A stretch of 64,000 nucleotides of DNA from Paenibacillus koleovorans NBRC 103111 (GTDB lineage: Bacteria; Bacillota; Bacilli; Paenibacillales; NBRC-103111): positions 1-64,000 of the forward strand of contig NZ_BIMA01000028.1 in NCBI RefSeq assembly GCF_004000845.1, given 5' to 3'. The position numbers were made by a program, and so were the translations under genes. How positions within the stretch are numbered: position 1 is the first letter of the stretch; each line of letters opens with the position of its first letter. The notes under the pieces were generated by a model that saw only the letters and a list, made by a program, of their open reading frames with translations, made no database searches and was not told where the DNA came from. Positions 18,321 to 26,501 of the stretch are shown in pieces.

Positions 18321-20774
18321 TTAGAACGCGTAACGCTTCAACTGAGTGTGGTTGGTTGGAACATAATACAAATTCTCATATTCGTCGGTCGTCAAGTAGT
18401 AAGCCCCACCGCTGCTGGAGATGTTCGTGACCGCTTTCGTGGAGCGGTTGATTTTGAACAAATAGGTGCCTTGAATGGTGCCGTAAACGTAGTTCGGATC
18501 TTTACTGACGGTCAGAAGGGTGGCATCCGTCCATACACCGGCTCCGCCGTAGTTGACGCCGCTGAACTTCTGAGTAAAGTAGTCGAACGAATTGGTCGTC
18601 GGGTTGAAGACGAATAAATAGCCTTCTGCGAAGCCCCAAATTTTGCCGTCCACCGTGGTCATACCGGTTATACCGGTTAATCCGGAAACAGGGAGAGAAT
18701 ATTCGCCGGTTTTCGTGTCCGTGGCCACATCATACACGAACAGCTTCGCTGCTGTTGCCGTAGGAGATACCCCGTTGCCGCCTTTGATCGAGGTGCCGCC
18801 ATACACTTTGCCGTTATAGTAAGCGAGGGCGGTTACGCTTTGATTCGTGACAATATCTTTCTTCAGGATCGAAGTGCTCGTTGCCGGATCGTAGACGGTC
18901 AAGCCTCCCTTCAGGCTGCCATAGATCGGTACGCTGCCCATGAAGATTTTGCCGCCGCCGCCCGTCATAGCGACGGGGCGATCCATGCCTTGTGTGCCCT
19001 GGTCAAGCAGAAGCGTCGGATTGGAGCCGCCGTACGGCAACGACGGGTCGTACTCCCACAGCTTGGCGTGACCGTACGAGCCGATATACGTCTTGCCGTT
19101 GTAGGCATAATAGCTGTAAGCCTGGAAGGGAGACGGATAGTCTTCATCCGGATAGTTCTCGTTGGAGTCGCCTCGCATCGGCGTATAGATGCCGGTGCCG
19201 TTGTCCAGATAGCCGCCGGACAATACTCTTCCGTCCGCGCTGCGGCCGATGGCGTTGATGATGGTCGTCAGCTCCGGCATACCGGTTACAAAATTCGTTT
19301 CGAAGTTGCCGCTTGTCACATTGTACTTGAACAAGCTCATCCGTCCGTCTTTGGCTCCGTACACGACGAGCGTTTCGCCCGGATAAGTCGTTTGATCCGC
19401 CAGTGTGACCCAGCCGTATTTGTTGCCGGCAATCGTTGTAGTTACACCGCTGACTGCGCTTGAGGTTTTGGTTGAAATGTTGTAGGCGTACAATTGACCG
19501 CCATATACATAGTACACTTTGCCGTTGCGCTCAGGGGATGGCAGGGCATTCAGCGTAGCGTCAAGCGTAGCCACGCCGCTGGAGTTGACGTCCAGCACGA
19601 GCACGGTGCCGCTTGGACGCAAGCCTGCGAACAATTTGCCGCCCGTCAGGATTTGCTCGTAGACGAAGGTCTCGCTGGCATAAGCGGGAGGGAGGATGTC
19701 GGTTTTGGCGCCGGACGTATTGTCGAAACGCACTAACGAACCGCCGGTACCGGTTCCCAGGTAAGTAATGTTGTTAGCTGCATCATAGGCGATACTGCGT
19801 ACATACTCCTCGCCTGACCAGATCGGTTTCGAGCCTATTGTCGAAAAACCGACGGAAGGTTCATATTTGAAAAAGCCTGCATCCGGAAATCCGCCGCCAT
19901 ATATTTTGCCATTAGTGCCGGCCGTTATGGTGTACATGTTCTCCGCGCCCGTGTAAGCTACACCCAGATCAGTGACGGATGTCGAGCCGGGGGTGTATCT
20001 GTAAATTTTTCCGCTTGAATAGGAGCTGAAGTATATTTTCCCGTCTGTTGCCGTAGTGGCTCCCCAAGCACCGAGCGCTCCGGACAGGGGGTAGGTGGCG
20101 ACGACTGCATTCGTGTCAGAGTCGATAATCGACATGACGGCATCCTGGCCGGCTGCGCCGGAACCTACGGTATAGAGTTTATCCTGACTCGTATTGATGC
20201 CGAATGTAGTGCCGAGCGTTGTTGTATGTACCAGTTGGTCGCCGAGTGTAGTGAATTCTTGGGTGATCAGGACATCGTCCCAGTAAGCGGTGGAAGTGGC
20301 GCCGATGGAAGAATAGAGCATTACGGAAACCTTAGTCGTGTTGGCAGGGGCTGTTAATTTGACGTTTACGGTTTGCCATTGATTCGTAGGTGAGGAGACG
20401 GTGACGAATTGATTGCCGATAACCGTATTGCTGCTGTTCCAGAAGCGCATGTAGAGCTCTGCGCTGCCGCTGACCAAGTAGAGCTTCGCATAGGCCAAGT
20501 AAGTAGTGCCGGCCGTTGCATTCAATTTGGCGCCCTCGTACCCGAAATTGCCGGATGCGTTGTTGTCCACGATCTTCAAGCTGTTCGAGCCCGTTACGGC
20601 CCGATCCGTACTGACTGTGATGCCTCCGGTACCGTATGGCTGAGTCCATCCCGTGGTGCCGCTCTCAAAGCTGTAGTTGGTGATCAGCATATCCGCCGCA
20701 CCTGCAGGCGAGCTCCACAGGAACAAACACAGCAGCATAGCGAACATAAATCCAGCACTGACCAAACGTTTCAT
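18321..20774 (-). CDS. Secreted CBM plus beta-propeller protein
   Basis: A protein of about 817 residues. A signal peptide (residues 1-26, ending SSPAGAA) is followed by a carbohydrate-binding-like jelly roll (residues about 28-170; NYSFESGTTGWTQ at its start and STAYWDDVLI at its end resemble CBM4/9). The rest (about 180-817) is many short beta repeats (GKIYGG, GKVYGGTS, GKTYIGSYG) of a WD40/Kelch-like double propeller. It is extracellular, probably binding surface or plant polysaccharide; no catalytic motif is seen. ATG 20774 with AGGAGG seven bases upstream is preferred to TTG 20777. Confidence 0.8.
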   Translation of the reverse strand: MKRLVSAGFMFAMLLCLFLWSSPAGAADMLITNYSFESGTTGWTQPYGTGGITVSTDRAVTGSNSLKIVDNNASGNFGYEGAKLNATAGTTYLAYAKLYLVSGSAELYMRFWNSSNTVIGNQFVTVSSPTNQWQTVNVKLTAPANTTKVSVMLYSSIGATSTAYWDDVLITQEFTTLGDQLVHTTTLGTTFGINTSQDKLYTVGSGAAGQDAVMSIIDSDTNAVVATYPLSGALGAWGATTATDGKIYFSSYSSGKIYRYTPGSTSVTDLGVAYTGAENMYTITAGTNGKIYGGGFPDAGFFKYEPSVGFSTIGSKPIWSGEEYVRSIAYDAANNITYLGTGTGGSLVRFDNTSGAKTDILPPAYASETFVYEQILTGGKLFAGLRPSGTVLVLDVNSSGVATLDATLNALPSPERNGKVYYVYGGQLYAYNISTKTSSAVSGVTTTIAGNKYGWVTLADQTTYPGETLVVYGAKDGRMSLFKYNVTSGNFETNFVTGMPELTTIINAIGRSADGRVLSGGYLDNGTGIYTPMRGDSNENYPDEDYPSPFQAYSYYAYNGKTYIGSYGHAKLWEYDPSLPYGGSNPTLLLDQGTQGMDRPVAMTGGGGKIFMGSVPIYGSLKGGLTVYDPATSTSILKKDIVTNQSVTALAYYNGKVYGGTSIKGGNGVSPTATAAKLFVYDVATDTKTGEYSLPVSGLTGITGMTTVDGKIWGFAEGYLFVFNPTTNSFDYFTQKFSGVNYGGAGVWTDATLLTVSKDPNYVYGTIQGTYLFKINRSTKAVTNISSSGGAYYLTTDEYENLYYVPTNHTQLKRYAF

Positions 20775-20873
20775 CAACTTTCCTCCTTCAATGTGATTTA
20801 CATAGATGAATTAATTGATTCACCTATATTTTTATATTACAAACAAATCATGGATTATGTCAATTAGGTTTCG

Positions 20874-20912
20874 AATAAAAAACCTGATCTCAGCAAATTT
20901 CTGAGTCAGGTT
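20874..20912 (-). terminator. Terminator of the GntR-SBP fusion gene
   Basis: Stem 20881-20893 / 20900-20912 with one mismatch; on the minus strand it is followed by TTTTTTATT. Confidence 0.88.
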
Positions 20913-20929
20913 CGATACCGCTATCTAAA

Positions 20930-22321
20930 CTACGCCAATACATGCATCAATCGTTCCGTCAAAGTCGACTCATCCTCCAGATTGGCCCAAAACAGCCGGC
21001 TTGCATTGAGGATGCGCTGGAGCTCTTCCGACGTCACGTTCATATCGCTGTGGATCCGGAAGGTGGGGATGATGTCTCGGTACATCGCATAGTTGGCCGG
21101 ACGATTCAGCATCGGACTCGCCTCGGAACCCATGTCAACCGCCATACGCGCGGCTGGAATGCTAAGCGTTTCCCGGCGGATAATCGCTTGCGCTTCCGGG
21201 GATTGCAGGAAATCGACGAACAGCTGCGCGTCGAATTTCGCCTGCGACCGGTCGTTCACCACCAGCCCGATCGCCAGGAGCAGCGTCATCGGCTCGCGAA
21301 TGTAAGGCAGGGGAGCGACATCGTATTCCACATCGGTCTGAAGCAATCGGTTCAGGTGGAAGTAAGTCGTCATAATCATCGAAATTTTGCCATGCGCGAA
21401 CAACCATTCCGGCGTCACTTCCGAATCGGACAAATAAGCGGGGAACGTATCCGGCCGGTTGAACAATTCCTTGCACACCCGCATCGCTTCAACAATCCGT
21501 TCTACGCTGGCTGCGAGCGCTTCTCGGCTGCTTCGGTCCAAGCGGAACCCGTTCTGCAGCAGGAAGATCGGCCACCGGTTGTCGGAGAGCGGGTAGAAGT
21601 AGAAGCCGTATCGCTCCCCCTGCACATTCAGCTTGGCCGCTTGCTCGAGCAGCTCATCCCATGTCCAGCCGCTGTCCGGGGTAGGCAGTCCGGCTTGCCG
21701 GAAATGCGCCTTGTTGTAGCACAACAGCACCGGCGAATAAATAAATGGCGCGGCATACGGCGTCTCCCCATGCAGGAAAGGCTGTCTGATCGGACGCGGG
21801 ATTGCGTTGTTGACGGGCTGCGCCGAGAAAGTAGGCAGCAAGCTCTGATCCGCCATCAACCGATAATCGGATGTATTCATCGTCACGAGGTCCAGCTTCT
21901 CCTGCTGCAGCAGCTCCGTTATCGTGTCCGCATAGCTGGAGCCTTGCTGAATGCGGATCGGAGAAGCTTCGATGCGGATATGCGGATTTCTCCGTTGAAA
22001 CTCGTCGATCAGACTGGACAGACCGACCGATTGCTCCAGATCGGCGTAATAGCCGAACTTGATATGGACGGCGCGGTTTTTGAACGTCTGCGTCACTTGA
22101 TTGCCGACTCTGGGGATTTTCTGAATATAGCCTTCGGCGACCAGCGCCTCCAGCCCTTTGCGAACCGTCAGGTTGCTGAGCTCGTACTGTTTGGCCAGCG
22201 TTTGCTCGGAAGGCAAATAGTCGCCGGCTTTCCAAGTGCCCATCACGATGTTCGTGCGTATCGCTTTCACCATTTTGTTCAGCTTTACTCGGAATGGTTT
22301 CCGTTCGATCAGATCGTTCAT
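20930..22321 (-). CDS. GntR DNA-binding domain fused to a solute-binding protein
   Basis: About 463 residues from the ATG at 22321 (an upstream ATG at 22357 would add 12). Residues about 5-75 are a GntR winged helix (GDYLPSEQTLAKQYELSNLTVRKGLEALVAEGYI). The rest is a family-1 extracellular solute-binding fold (YADTITELLQQEKLDLVTMN, WTWDELLEQAAKLNVQGERYGFYF, FLQSPEAQAIIRR). There is no signal peptide, so the binding domain would sit in the cytoplasm and act as a sugar-sensing domain, much as LacI proteins reuse a periplasmic-binding fold. Divergent position relative to asd and clustering with the CBM protein suggest it may regulate sugar genes nearby. Targets are unknown. Confidence 0.85.
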   Translation of the reverse strand: MNDLIERKPFRVKLNKMVKAIRTNIVMGTWKAGDYLPSEQTLAKQYELSNLTVRKGLEALVAEGYIQKIPRVGNQVTQTFKNRAVHIKFGYYADLEQSVGLSSLIDEFQRRNPHIRIEASPIRIQQGSSYADTITELLQQEKLDLVTMNTSDYRLMADQSLLPTFSAQPVNNAIPRPIRQPFLHGETPYAAPFIYSPVLLCYNKAHFRQAGLPTPDSGWTWDELLEQAAKLNVQGERYGFYFYPLSDNRWPIFLLQNGFRLDRSSREALAASVERIVEAMRVCKELFNRPDTFPAYLSDSEVTPEWLFAHGKISMIMTTYFHLNRLLQTDVEYDVAPLPYIREPMTLLLAIGLVVNDRSQAKFDAQLFVDFLQSPEAQAIIRRETLSIPAARMAVDMGSEASPMLNRPANYAMYRDIIPTFRIHSDMNVTSEELQRILNASRLFWANLEDESTLTERLMHVLA

Positions 22322-22457
22322 GCTTCGTTCTGCTCCATCGTTTTTTAACACTATCATAGCGGAAAGAAACTAGAATCTCAATAAAAATAAATCAATTCTG
22401 GATAAAAAGGGCTCACCAGTTAGGGTGGATTTAGGGGAGGCGCCCAAAAATTAAGTG

Positions 22458-22486
22458 TTTACCTTCCTGCGGGAATTTGATACTAT
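22458..22486 (+). promoter_or_regulatory. Promoter of the asd T-box transcript
   Basis: TTTACC (22458-22463) and TACTAT (22481-22486) with a 17-bp spacer, about 15 bases before the start of T-box stem I. Confidence 0.55.
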
Positions 22487-22497
22487 AGTCGCAATAA

Positions 22498-22790
22498 TGA
22501 AATGCGATGATGAGAAGAGTAAATCGTGAAAGCTTTCCCAGAGAGCTCCGCCCGGTGAAAAGGAGCAAAGCGATCCCGATTGAATAAAGCCTCAGAGCAG
22601 CGCATCGGAACCTCAAGAACGAGCGGATGGTGCGTCAGGAGCTCCTGTTACAGAGCTAAAGTATAAGCAGGCTTAACGGCTTGCCGTACTTGAAGAGGCG
22701 GATATGGCGACATATCGGCGAACCTGGGGTGGTACCACGAGCATACGAATCTCGTCCCTGAGACTGATCAAGTCTTGGGGGTGGGATTTT
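22498..22790 (+). ncRNA. T-box leader upstream of asd, probable lysine specifier
   Basis: Stem I closes with ATGCG (22502-22506) and CGCAT (22601-22605), and holds GATGAGAAGAGTA, the AGAGAG bulge and the apical GGTG region. The specifier strand reads GAATAAAGCC; by the usual NNN-purine-C layout the codon is AAA (22586-22588), lysine. The T-box proper, GGGTGGTACCACG, lies at 22727-22739, and the terminator stem (about 22751-22783) ends in seven T residues. Uncharged tRNA should favour antitermination, so asd would be induced on amino acid shortage. The T-box is certain; the amino acid identity is inferred from one codon. Confidence 0.93.
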
Positions 22791-22914
22791 TTTGTTGGCG
22801 TCGGCTTCCGCTTCTGCTTGTTGGCCTGCCTTGCTTGAAGGTTCACCGGATACACATAATCAAACCGTTTGAATATGTATTTATCATGCCATGGGGAAAG
22901 GATTGGAGTTTCAA

Positions 22915-24000
22915 ATGACACAAAAGCTCAGAGTGGGTATTGTTGGCGGCACCGGGATGGTCGGTCAACGTTTCGTACAGCTGTTGGATCAGCATCCTTG
23001 GTTTCAAGTGACGGCGATTGCCGCAAGTGCAAATTCGGCCGGCAAAACGTATGAAGAATCGGTCAGCGGCCGTTGGAAGTTGAATAGCCCGATTCCGGAC
23101 GGAGTGAAGGGCATTCTCGTGCAGGATGCTTCGAATGTCGAAGAGGTCGCTGCCGGCGTGGACTTTGTATTCTGCGCGGTCGAGATGGGCAAGAATGAAA
23201 CGAAGGCCTTGGAGGAAGCCTATGCCAAGACAGGCACGCCGGTTGTCTCCAACAACTCGGCGCATCGCTGGACGCCGGATGTTCCGATGGTTATTCCGGA
23301 AATCAATCCGGAGCACCTGGAAGTCATCGCCGCTCAGCGTCAGCGACTTGGCACCTCGACCGGGTTTATCGCGGTCAAGCCGAACTGCTCGATCCAGAGC
23401 TACGTGCCGATGCTGCACGCACTGGCGGACTTCAAGCCGACGCAAGTCGTCGCTTCCACCTACCAAGCGATCTCCGGCGCCGGGAAAAGCTTTGCCGACT
23501 GGCCGGAAATGATCGACAACGTCATCCCGTACATCGGCGGGGAAGAAGAGAAGAGCGAGCAGGAGCCGCTTCGCGTCTGGGGTCGTGTGGAGAATGGCGA
23601 AGTGGTGAAAGCTTCGTCTCCTACAATCACTGCGCAATGTATCCGCGTTCCGGTAACGGACGGCCATCTGGCGACGGTATTCGTGTCGTTCGAGAACAAA
23701 CCGTCGAAGGAAGAAATCATTCGCCGCTGGAACGAATATAGCGGGCGTCCGCAGCAATTGGAGCTCCCAAGCGCGCCGAAGCAGTTCATCACCTACTTCG
23801 AAGAGGACAATCGTCCTCAGACGAAGTCGGAGCGCGAGCTGGAGAACGGCATGGGTGTATCGGCAGGCCGTCTGCGCGAGGACCATCTGTATGACTACAA
23901 GTTCGTCGGGCTGTCGCACAATACGTTGCGCGGCGCAGCCGGCGGCGCGGTGCTGATCGCAGAGCTGCTCAAGGCGGAAGGGTACATCCAAGCGAAATAA
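22915..24000 (+). CDS. asd: Aspartate-semialdehyde dehydrogenase, archaeal/fungal type
   Basis: A protein of about 361 residues making aspartate semialdehyde from aspartyl phosphate with NADPH, the branch-point step to lysine, diaminopimelate, threonine and methionine. The N-terminal Rossmann motif is GIVGGTGMVGQRF, the catalytic Cys is in KPNCSIQS (about residue 158), and TYQAISGAGK follows. This wording (VKPNCSIQ, RVPVTDGHLATV) matches the archaeal/fungal-type family rather than the usual Bacillus Asd. The ATG at 22915 has TTGGAG seven bases before it; ATG 22891 lacks a ribosome site. Controlled by the T-box leader upstream. Confidence 0.95.
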   Translation: MTQKLRVGIVGGTGMVGQRFVQLLDQHPWFQVTAIAASANSAGKTYEESVSGRWKLNSPIPDGVKGILVQDASNVEEVAAGVDFVFCAVEMGKNETKALEEAYAKTGTPVVSNNSAHRWTPDVPMVIPEINPEHLEVIAAQRQRLGTSTGFIAVKPNCSIQSYVPMLHALADFKPTQVVASTYQAISGAGKSFADWPEMIDNVIPYIGGEEEKSEQEPLRVWGRVENGEVVKASSPTITAQCIRVPVTDGHLATVFVSFENKPSKEEIIRRWNEYSGRPQQLELPSAPKQFITYFEEDNRPQTKSERELENGMGVSAGRLREDHLYDYKFVGLSHNTLRGAAGGAVLIAELLKAEGYIQAK

Positions 24001-24010
24001 ACTATATTAG

Positions 24011-24049
24011 GCAGCAAGGCTCTGACTCGATCAGGTCTTGCTGCTTTTT
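24011..24049 (+). terminator. Terminator of asd
   Basis: Stem GCAGCAAG (24011-24018) / CTTGCTGC (24037-24044) followed by TTTTT. Confidence 0.9.
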
Positions 24050-24142
24050 AGTATGGAGAAACTTTGTAGTGGAAATTGACTTTGAAAGAGGGGCTTGGTA
24101 CGATGGAGCCAAATTTTCATATGAATGGTGGGGCAATGACCG

Positions 24143-24352
24143 ATGAGACTTCCCTACAAGATCGGCTACGGCTTGACCATTGGTTGGCTCGGATGGCTGT
24201 TGTACGGGCTGACCTATTTGGATAGTGTGCAGGATGAGCTGCTGTCTTCGGTTTGGCTGGTGTCTGCGTTTGCCGGATTGATCTTGTTCCCGGTTTACTT
24301 TGTGATGACGGCAGTTGTGATGGGGATACGAGGTAAAGTGGCGCGGAAGTGA
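24143..24352 (+). CDS. Small two-span membrane protein
   Basis: A 69-residue unrecognised protein with two hydrophobic stretches (residues about 10-27 and 36-60) joined by a short acidic loop DSVQDEL, and a basic C terminus (RGKVARK). The topology is probably hairpin-like with both ends inside. GGTGGGG lies about ten bases before the ATG. No neighbour suggests a role. Confidence 0.6.
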   Translation: MRLPYKIGYGLTIGWLGWLLYGLTYLDSVQDELLSSVWLVSAFAGLILFPVYFVMTAVVMGIRGKVARK

Positions 24353-24425
24353 AAGTAACTTGAGTGGATGGATTGGGGACTGCCGATCGGCCGTTCTTTT
24401 TGCGTAAGGCCGGGGCTTGCTGCTG

Positions 24426-24499
24426 TTAAGGCGGATTTTCCGCTTTACAGCCACCTATTTTGGGATTCGAGGTGCTGTAAGCCTGATTTTCCGCCTTAA
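24426..24499. repeat. Imperfect palindrome with TAAGGCGGA core
   Basis: Left arm 24426-24456 and right arm 24470-24499 are about 80 percent complementary by eye. The arms hold GGCGGATTTTCCGC and CTTTACAGC words that recur in the 51-bp array at about 25.2 kb. It is probably a dispersed intergenic repeat. The rest of the 24353-24540 gap is featureless. Confidence 0.7.
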
Positions 24500-24540
24500 A
24501 TCGTGTCCAGACGAGATATAGTGGAGTGAAAGGATCTCAA

Positions 24541-25100
24541 ATGAAGCAAATTTTTCTCATCAGACATTGCCAAGCAATAGGCCAAGCTCCCGACGCACCT
24601 TTGACGGAACTCGGGCAACAACAAGCACTGCAACTCGCTGAAATGTTGAAAGACTTCCTCATCGAGCGGGTGGTGAGCAGTCCTTATAGGCGCGCAGTAG
24701 ACACCATCCAACCTTTCTGTGAGCGCAGCTCGCTGCCGCTGCATACCGATGTGAGACTTGTGGAACGCGTACTCAGCACCGAGCAGCATCGAGATTGGGT
24801 GGCGAAGCTGGAAGCTTCTTTTGCAGATCTTGAACTGAAGTATGAAGGAGGAGAGTCCTCTCAAGAAGCCATGGATCGAGGCGTGCAGGTCATTCAGGAA
24901 TGGCTCAGGGCCCCTTCTGCGGGTTGTACACTTGCTGTCGTGACTCACGGGGCATTGATTTGATCTTGAACTACTTTGATCCGAAGCATGGCAATGAAAC
25001 TTGGAGGCGACTGACCAACCCCGACTTGTATCAAATTAGGGTCGACGGGGCGGAGATCTCGTGTTCGCGAGCGACCCATCCTTGGATAGCTGCAGAATAA
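24541..25100 (+). pseudogene. Histidine phosphatase (phosphoglycerate-mutase-like), frameshifted
   Basis: The first frame encodes the N-terminal two thirds: IFLIRHCQA (the RHG-type catalytic motif, here RHC), SSPYRRAVDTIQPF and VVTHGALI, then stops at 24961. The next frame continues LILNYFDPKHGNETWRRLTNPDLYQIRVDG to TAA at 25098, the expected C terminus. Adding one T to the run at 24959-24961 would restore a single product of about 187 residues. ATG 24541 follows AAAGGATCTC. It is broken by a single-base deletion or a sequencing error; the RHC in place of RHG hints at relaxed constraint. Confidence 0.8.
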
Positions 25101-25152
25101 GGTGATCGCATAGTTACTACTCAGGTGACTTGCCATTCAGACACTTTACACT

Positions 25153-25389
25153 AGCTAATCCAGCACTCCCACTACCTTTAAGCACGAAAATCCGCTTTAC
25201 AGCAGCAAACCCAGCTGTCCCACCACCTCTAAGCACGAAAATCCGCTTTACAGCAGCAAACCCAGCTCTCCCGTAACCTCTAAGCACGAAAATCCGCTTT
25301 ACAGCAGCAAATCCAGCACTCCCGTAACCTCTAAGCACGAAAATCCGCTTTACAGCAGCCAATCCAGCACTCCCACCACCTCTAAGCAG
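25153..25389. repeat. 51-bp tandem repeat array
   Basis: The phrase TAAGCACGAAAATCCGC starts at 25179, 25230, 25281 and 25332, with a decayed fifth copy at 25383: a constant 51-bp period. A partial unit precedes the first copy. Because 51 is divisible by three, the minus strand is open across the array and reads a 17-residue repeat (AAVKRIFVLRGYGSAGF). No ribosome site or known domain supports translation, so I call it a repeat. Part of the unit matches the palindrome at 24426-24499. Confidence 0.9.
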
Positions 25390-25472
25390 AAATTAGCCTT
25401 ACAAATGCGAGGTGGGCAATGTGCAAAGCACAAAAAGAATGGAGAGCAGGTTGAGCCGGATACCCATTTTCG

Positions 25473-25624
25473 CAATCAGAGAACCCTATTTCGCATGCTA
25501 GTTCCATTTCGGCTCGTCTGAGTACCTAAGTATCCAGAACGCGAAGCTAGGTTCGCGAACTGTTTACATTGGTACTCAGATGGGCCGAATGAGTGGCGGG
25601 ATGCGAAATTTGGTTCTCCGTCTG
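25473..25624. repeat. Long nested imperfect palindrome
   Basis: Three pairs of complementary arms lie in order around one centre near 25548: 25475-25500 with 25599-25624, 25505-25526 with 25571-25591, and 25535-25545 with 25552-25562. The transcript of either strand could fold into one hairpin about 150 bases long. A related 17-base phrase GTTTACWTTGGTACTCA occurs twice (25562 and 25624). Together with the tandem array it fills the 25101-25707 gap, which holds no gene that I can support. Confidence 0.75.
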
Positions 25625-25707
25625 TTTACTTTGGTACTCAGCATCCCACCGTTACTCGCCTTATCCACCGCTATCTGACCTAGTAACGTTTTCATAACGC
25701 TATCTGC

Positions 25708-26388
25708 TCAACGAGCCCCGGCTTTAACTAAAATAGCTTCAATCTCCTTGTAACCGCGCTTCTTGGCATGTGCGAGCGAAGTCACTCCGTCCTTGTCCGG
25801 GATATTCACGTCCGCCCCGTAATCGACCAGAAGCTGCACCGCACGCTGATGCGTCTCGCCTCCGCTACCTAACACTACCGCCTCCAACAAAGCCGTCCAA
25901 CCAAGATTATTAACGTGGTTAACATTCACCTTCGAGCGCTTCAGCAACTCCTCCATCACCGCCAAATGCCCCCGTTCCGCCGCCGGAATAAGAGCCGTCC
26001 CACCATAACGATTCGACAGTGTAGGATCTGCTCCAGCATCAATAGTCAGCTTCAAGATGTCGAGCAACCCTTCCGCCCCCGCATACAGGAACGGATTGTC
26101 CGACCGATCATCCCGCTCGTTGATATCCGCCCCAGCTTCGATCAACACCTTCACGGACTCCACTTGATTGCGGTGAGTGGCCGCCATGACAGGCGTTCGG
26201 CCTCTTGAATCCTTGGCATTCATATCTGCGCCATCCTTGATCAGCTTCTTCAATACAGCGATTTCCCCACGTTCTGCGGCTTGGATCATTTGTTCGTTCA
26301 TCGTTGTCGGCTCCTTTTTACCGTTAGATGTGGAGCATCCTGCCAAAACCAATACAATAGTCAGCAGCATCAGCTTATATAATCTCAT
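25708..26388 (-). CDS. Ankyrin-repeat lipoprotein
   Basis: A 226-residue protein. Lipobox LVLAGC (Cys at residue 18) marks export and lipid anchoring; five or so ankyrin repeats follow from residue 30 (IQAAERGEIAVLKKLIKDGADMN, TPVMAATHRNQVESVKVLIEAGADIN, and so on). It should be tethered on the outer face of the membrane and bind a protein partner. No operon partner is evident. Secreted ankyrin lipoproteins are known in Paenibacillus and other bacteria, generally without assigned function. Confidence 0.9.
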   Translation of the reverse strand: MRLYKLMLLTIVLVLAGCSTSNGKKEPTTMNEQMIQAAERGEIAVLKKLIKDGADMNAKDSRGRTPVMAATHRNQVESVKVLIEAGADINERDDRSDNPFLYAGAEGLLDILKLTIDAGADPTLSNRYGGTALIPAAERGHLAVMEELLKRSKVNVNHVNNLGWTALLEAVVLGSGGETHQRAVQLLVDYGADVNIPDKDGVTSLAHAKKRGYKEIEAILVKAGAR

Positions 26389-26501
26389 GTAGACACCTGC
26401 TTCATTTTTATTGGACTATTGTCATTTTACAAGAGTGTTCCGTCTCCTGCAAAGCGGCTTGTGATATAGTAGAAATTGTAAAAAAGGAGCGGAGGAGGCG
26501 A

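Noticed and set aside
25179-25389. CRISPR array reading of the 51-bp repeats
   Set aside because: The repeats are direct and contiguous; there are no unique spacers of constant length and no cas genes.
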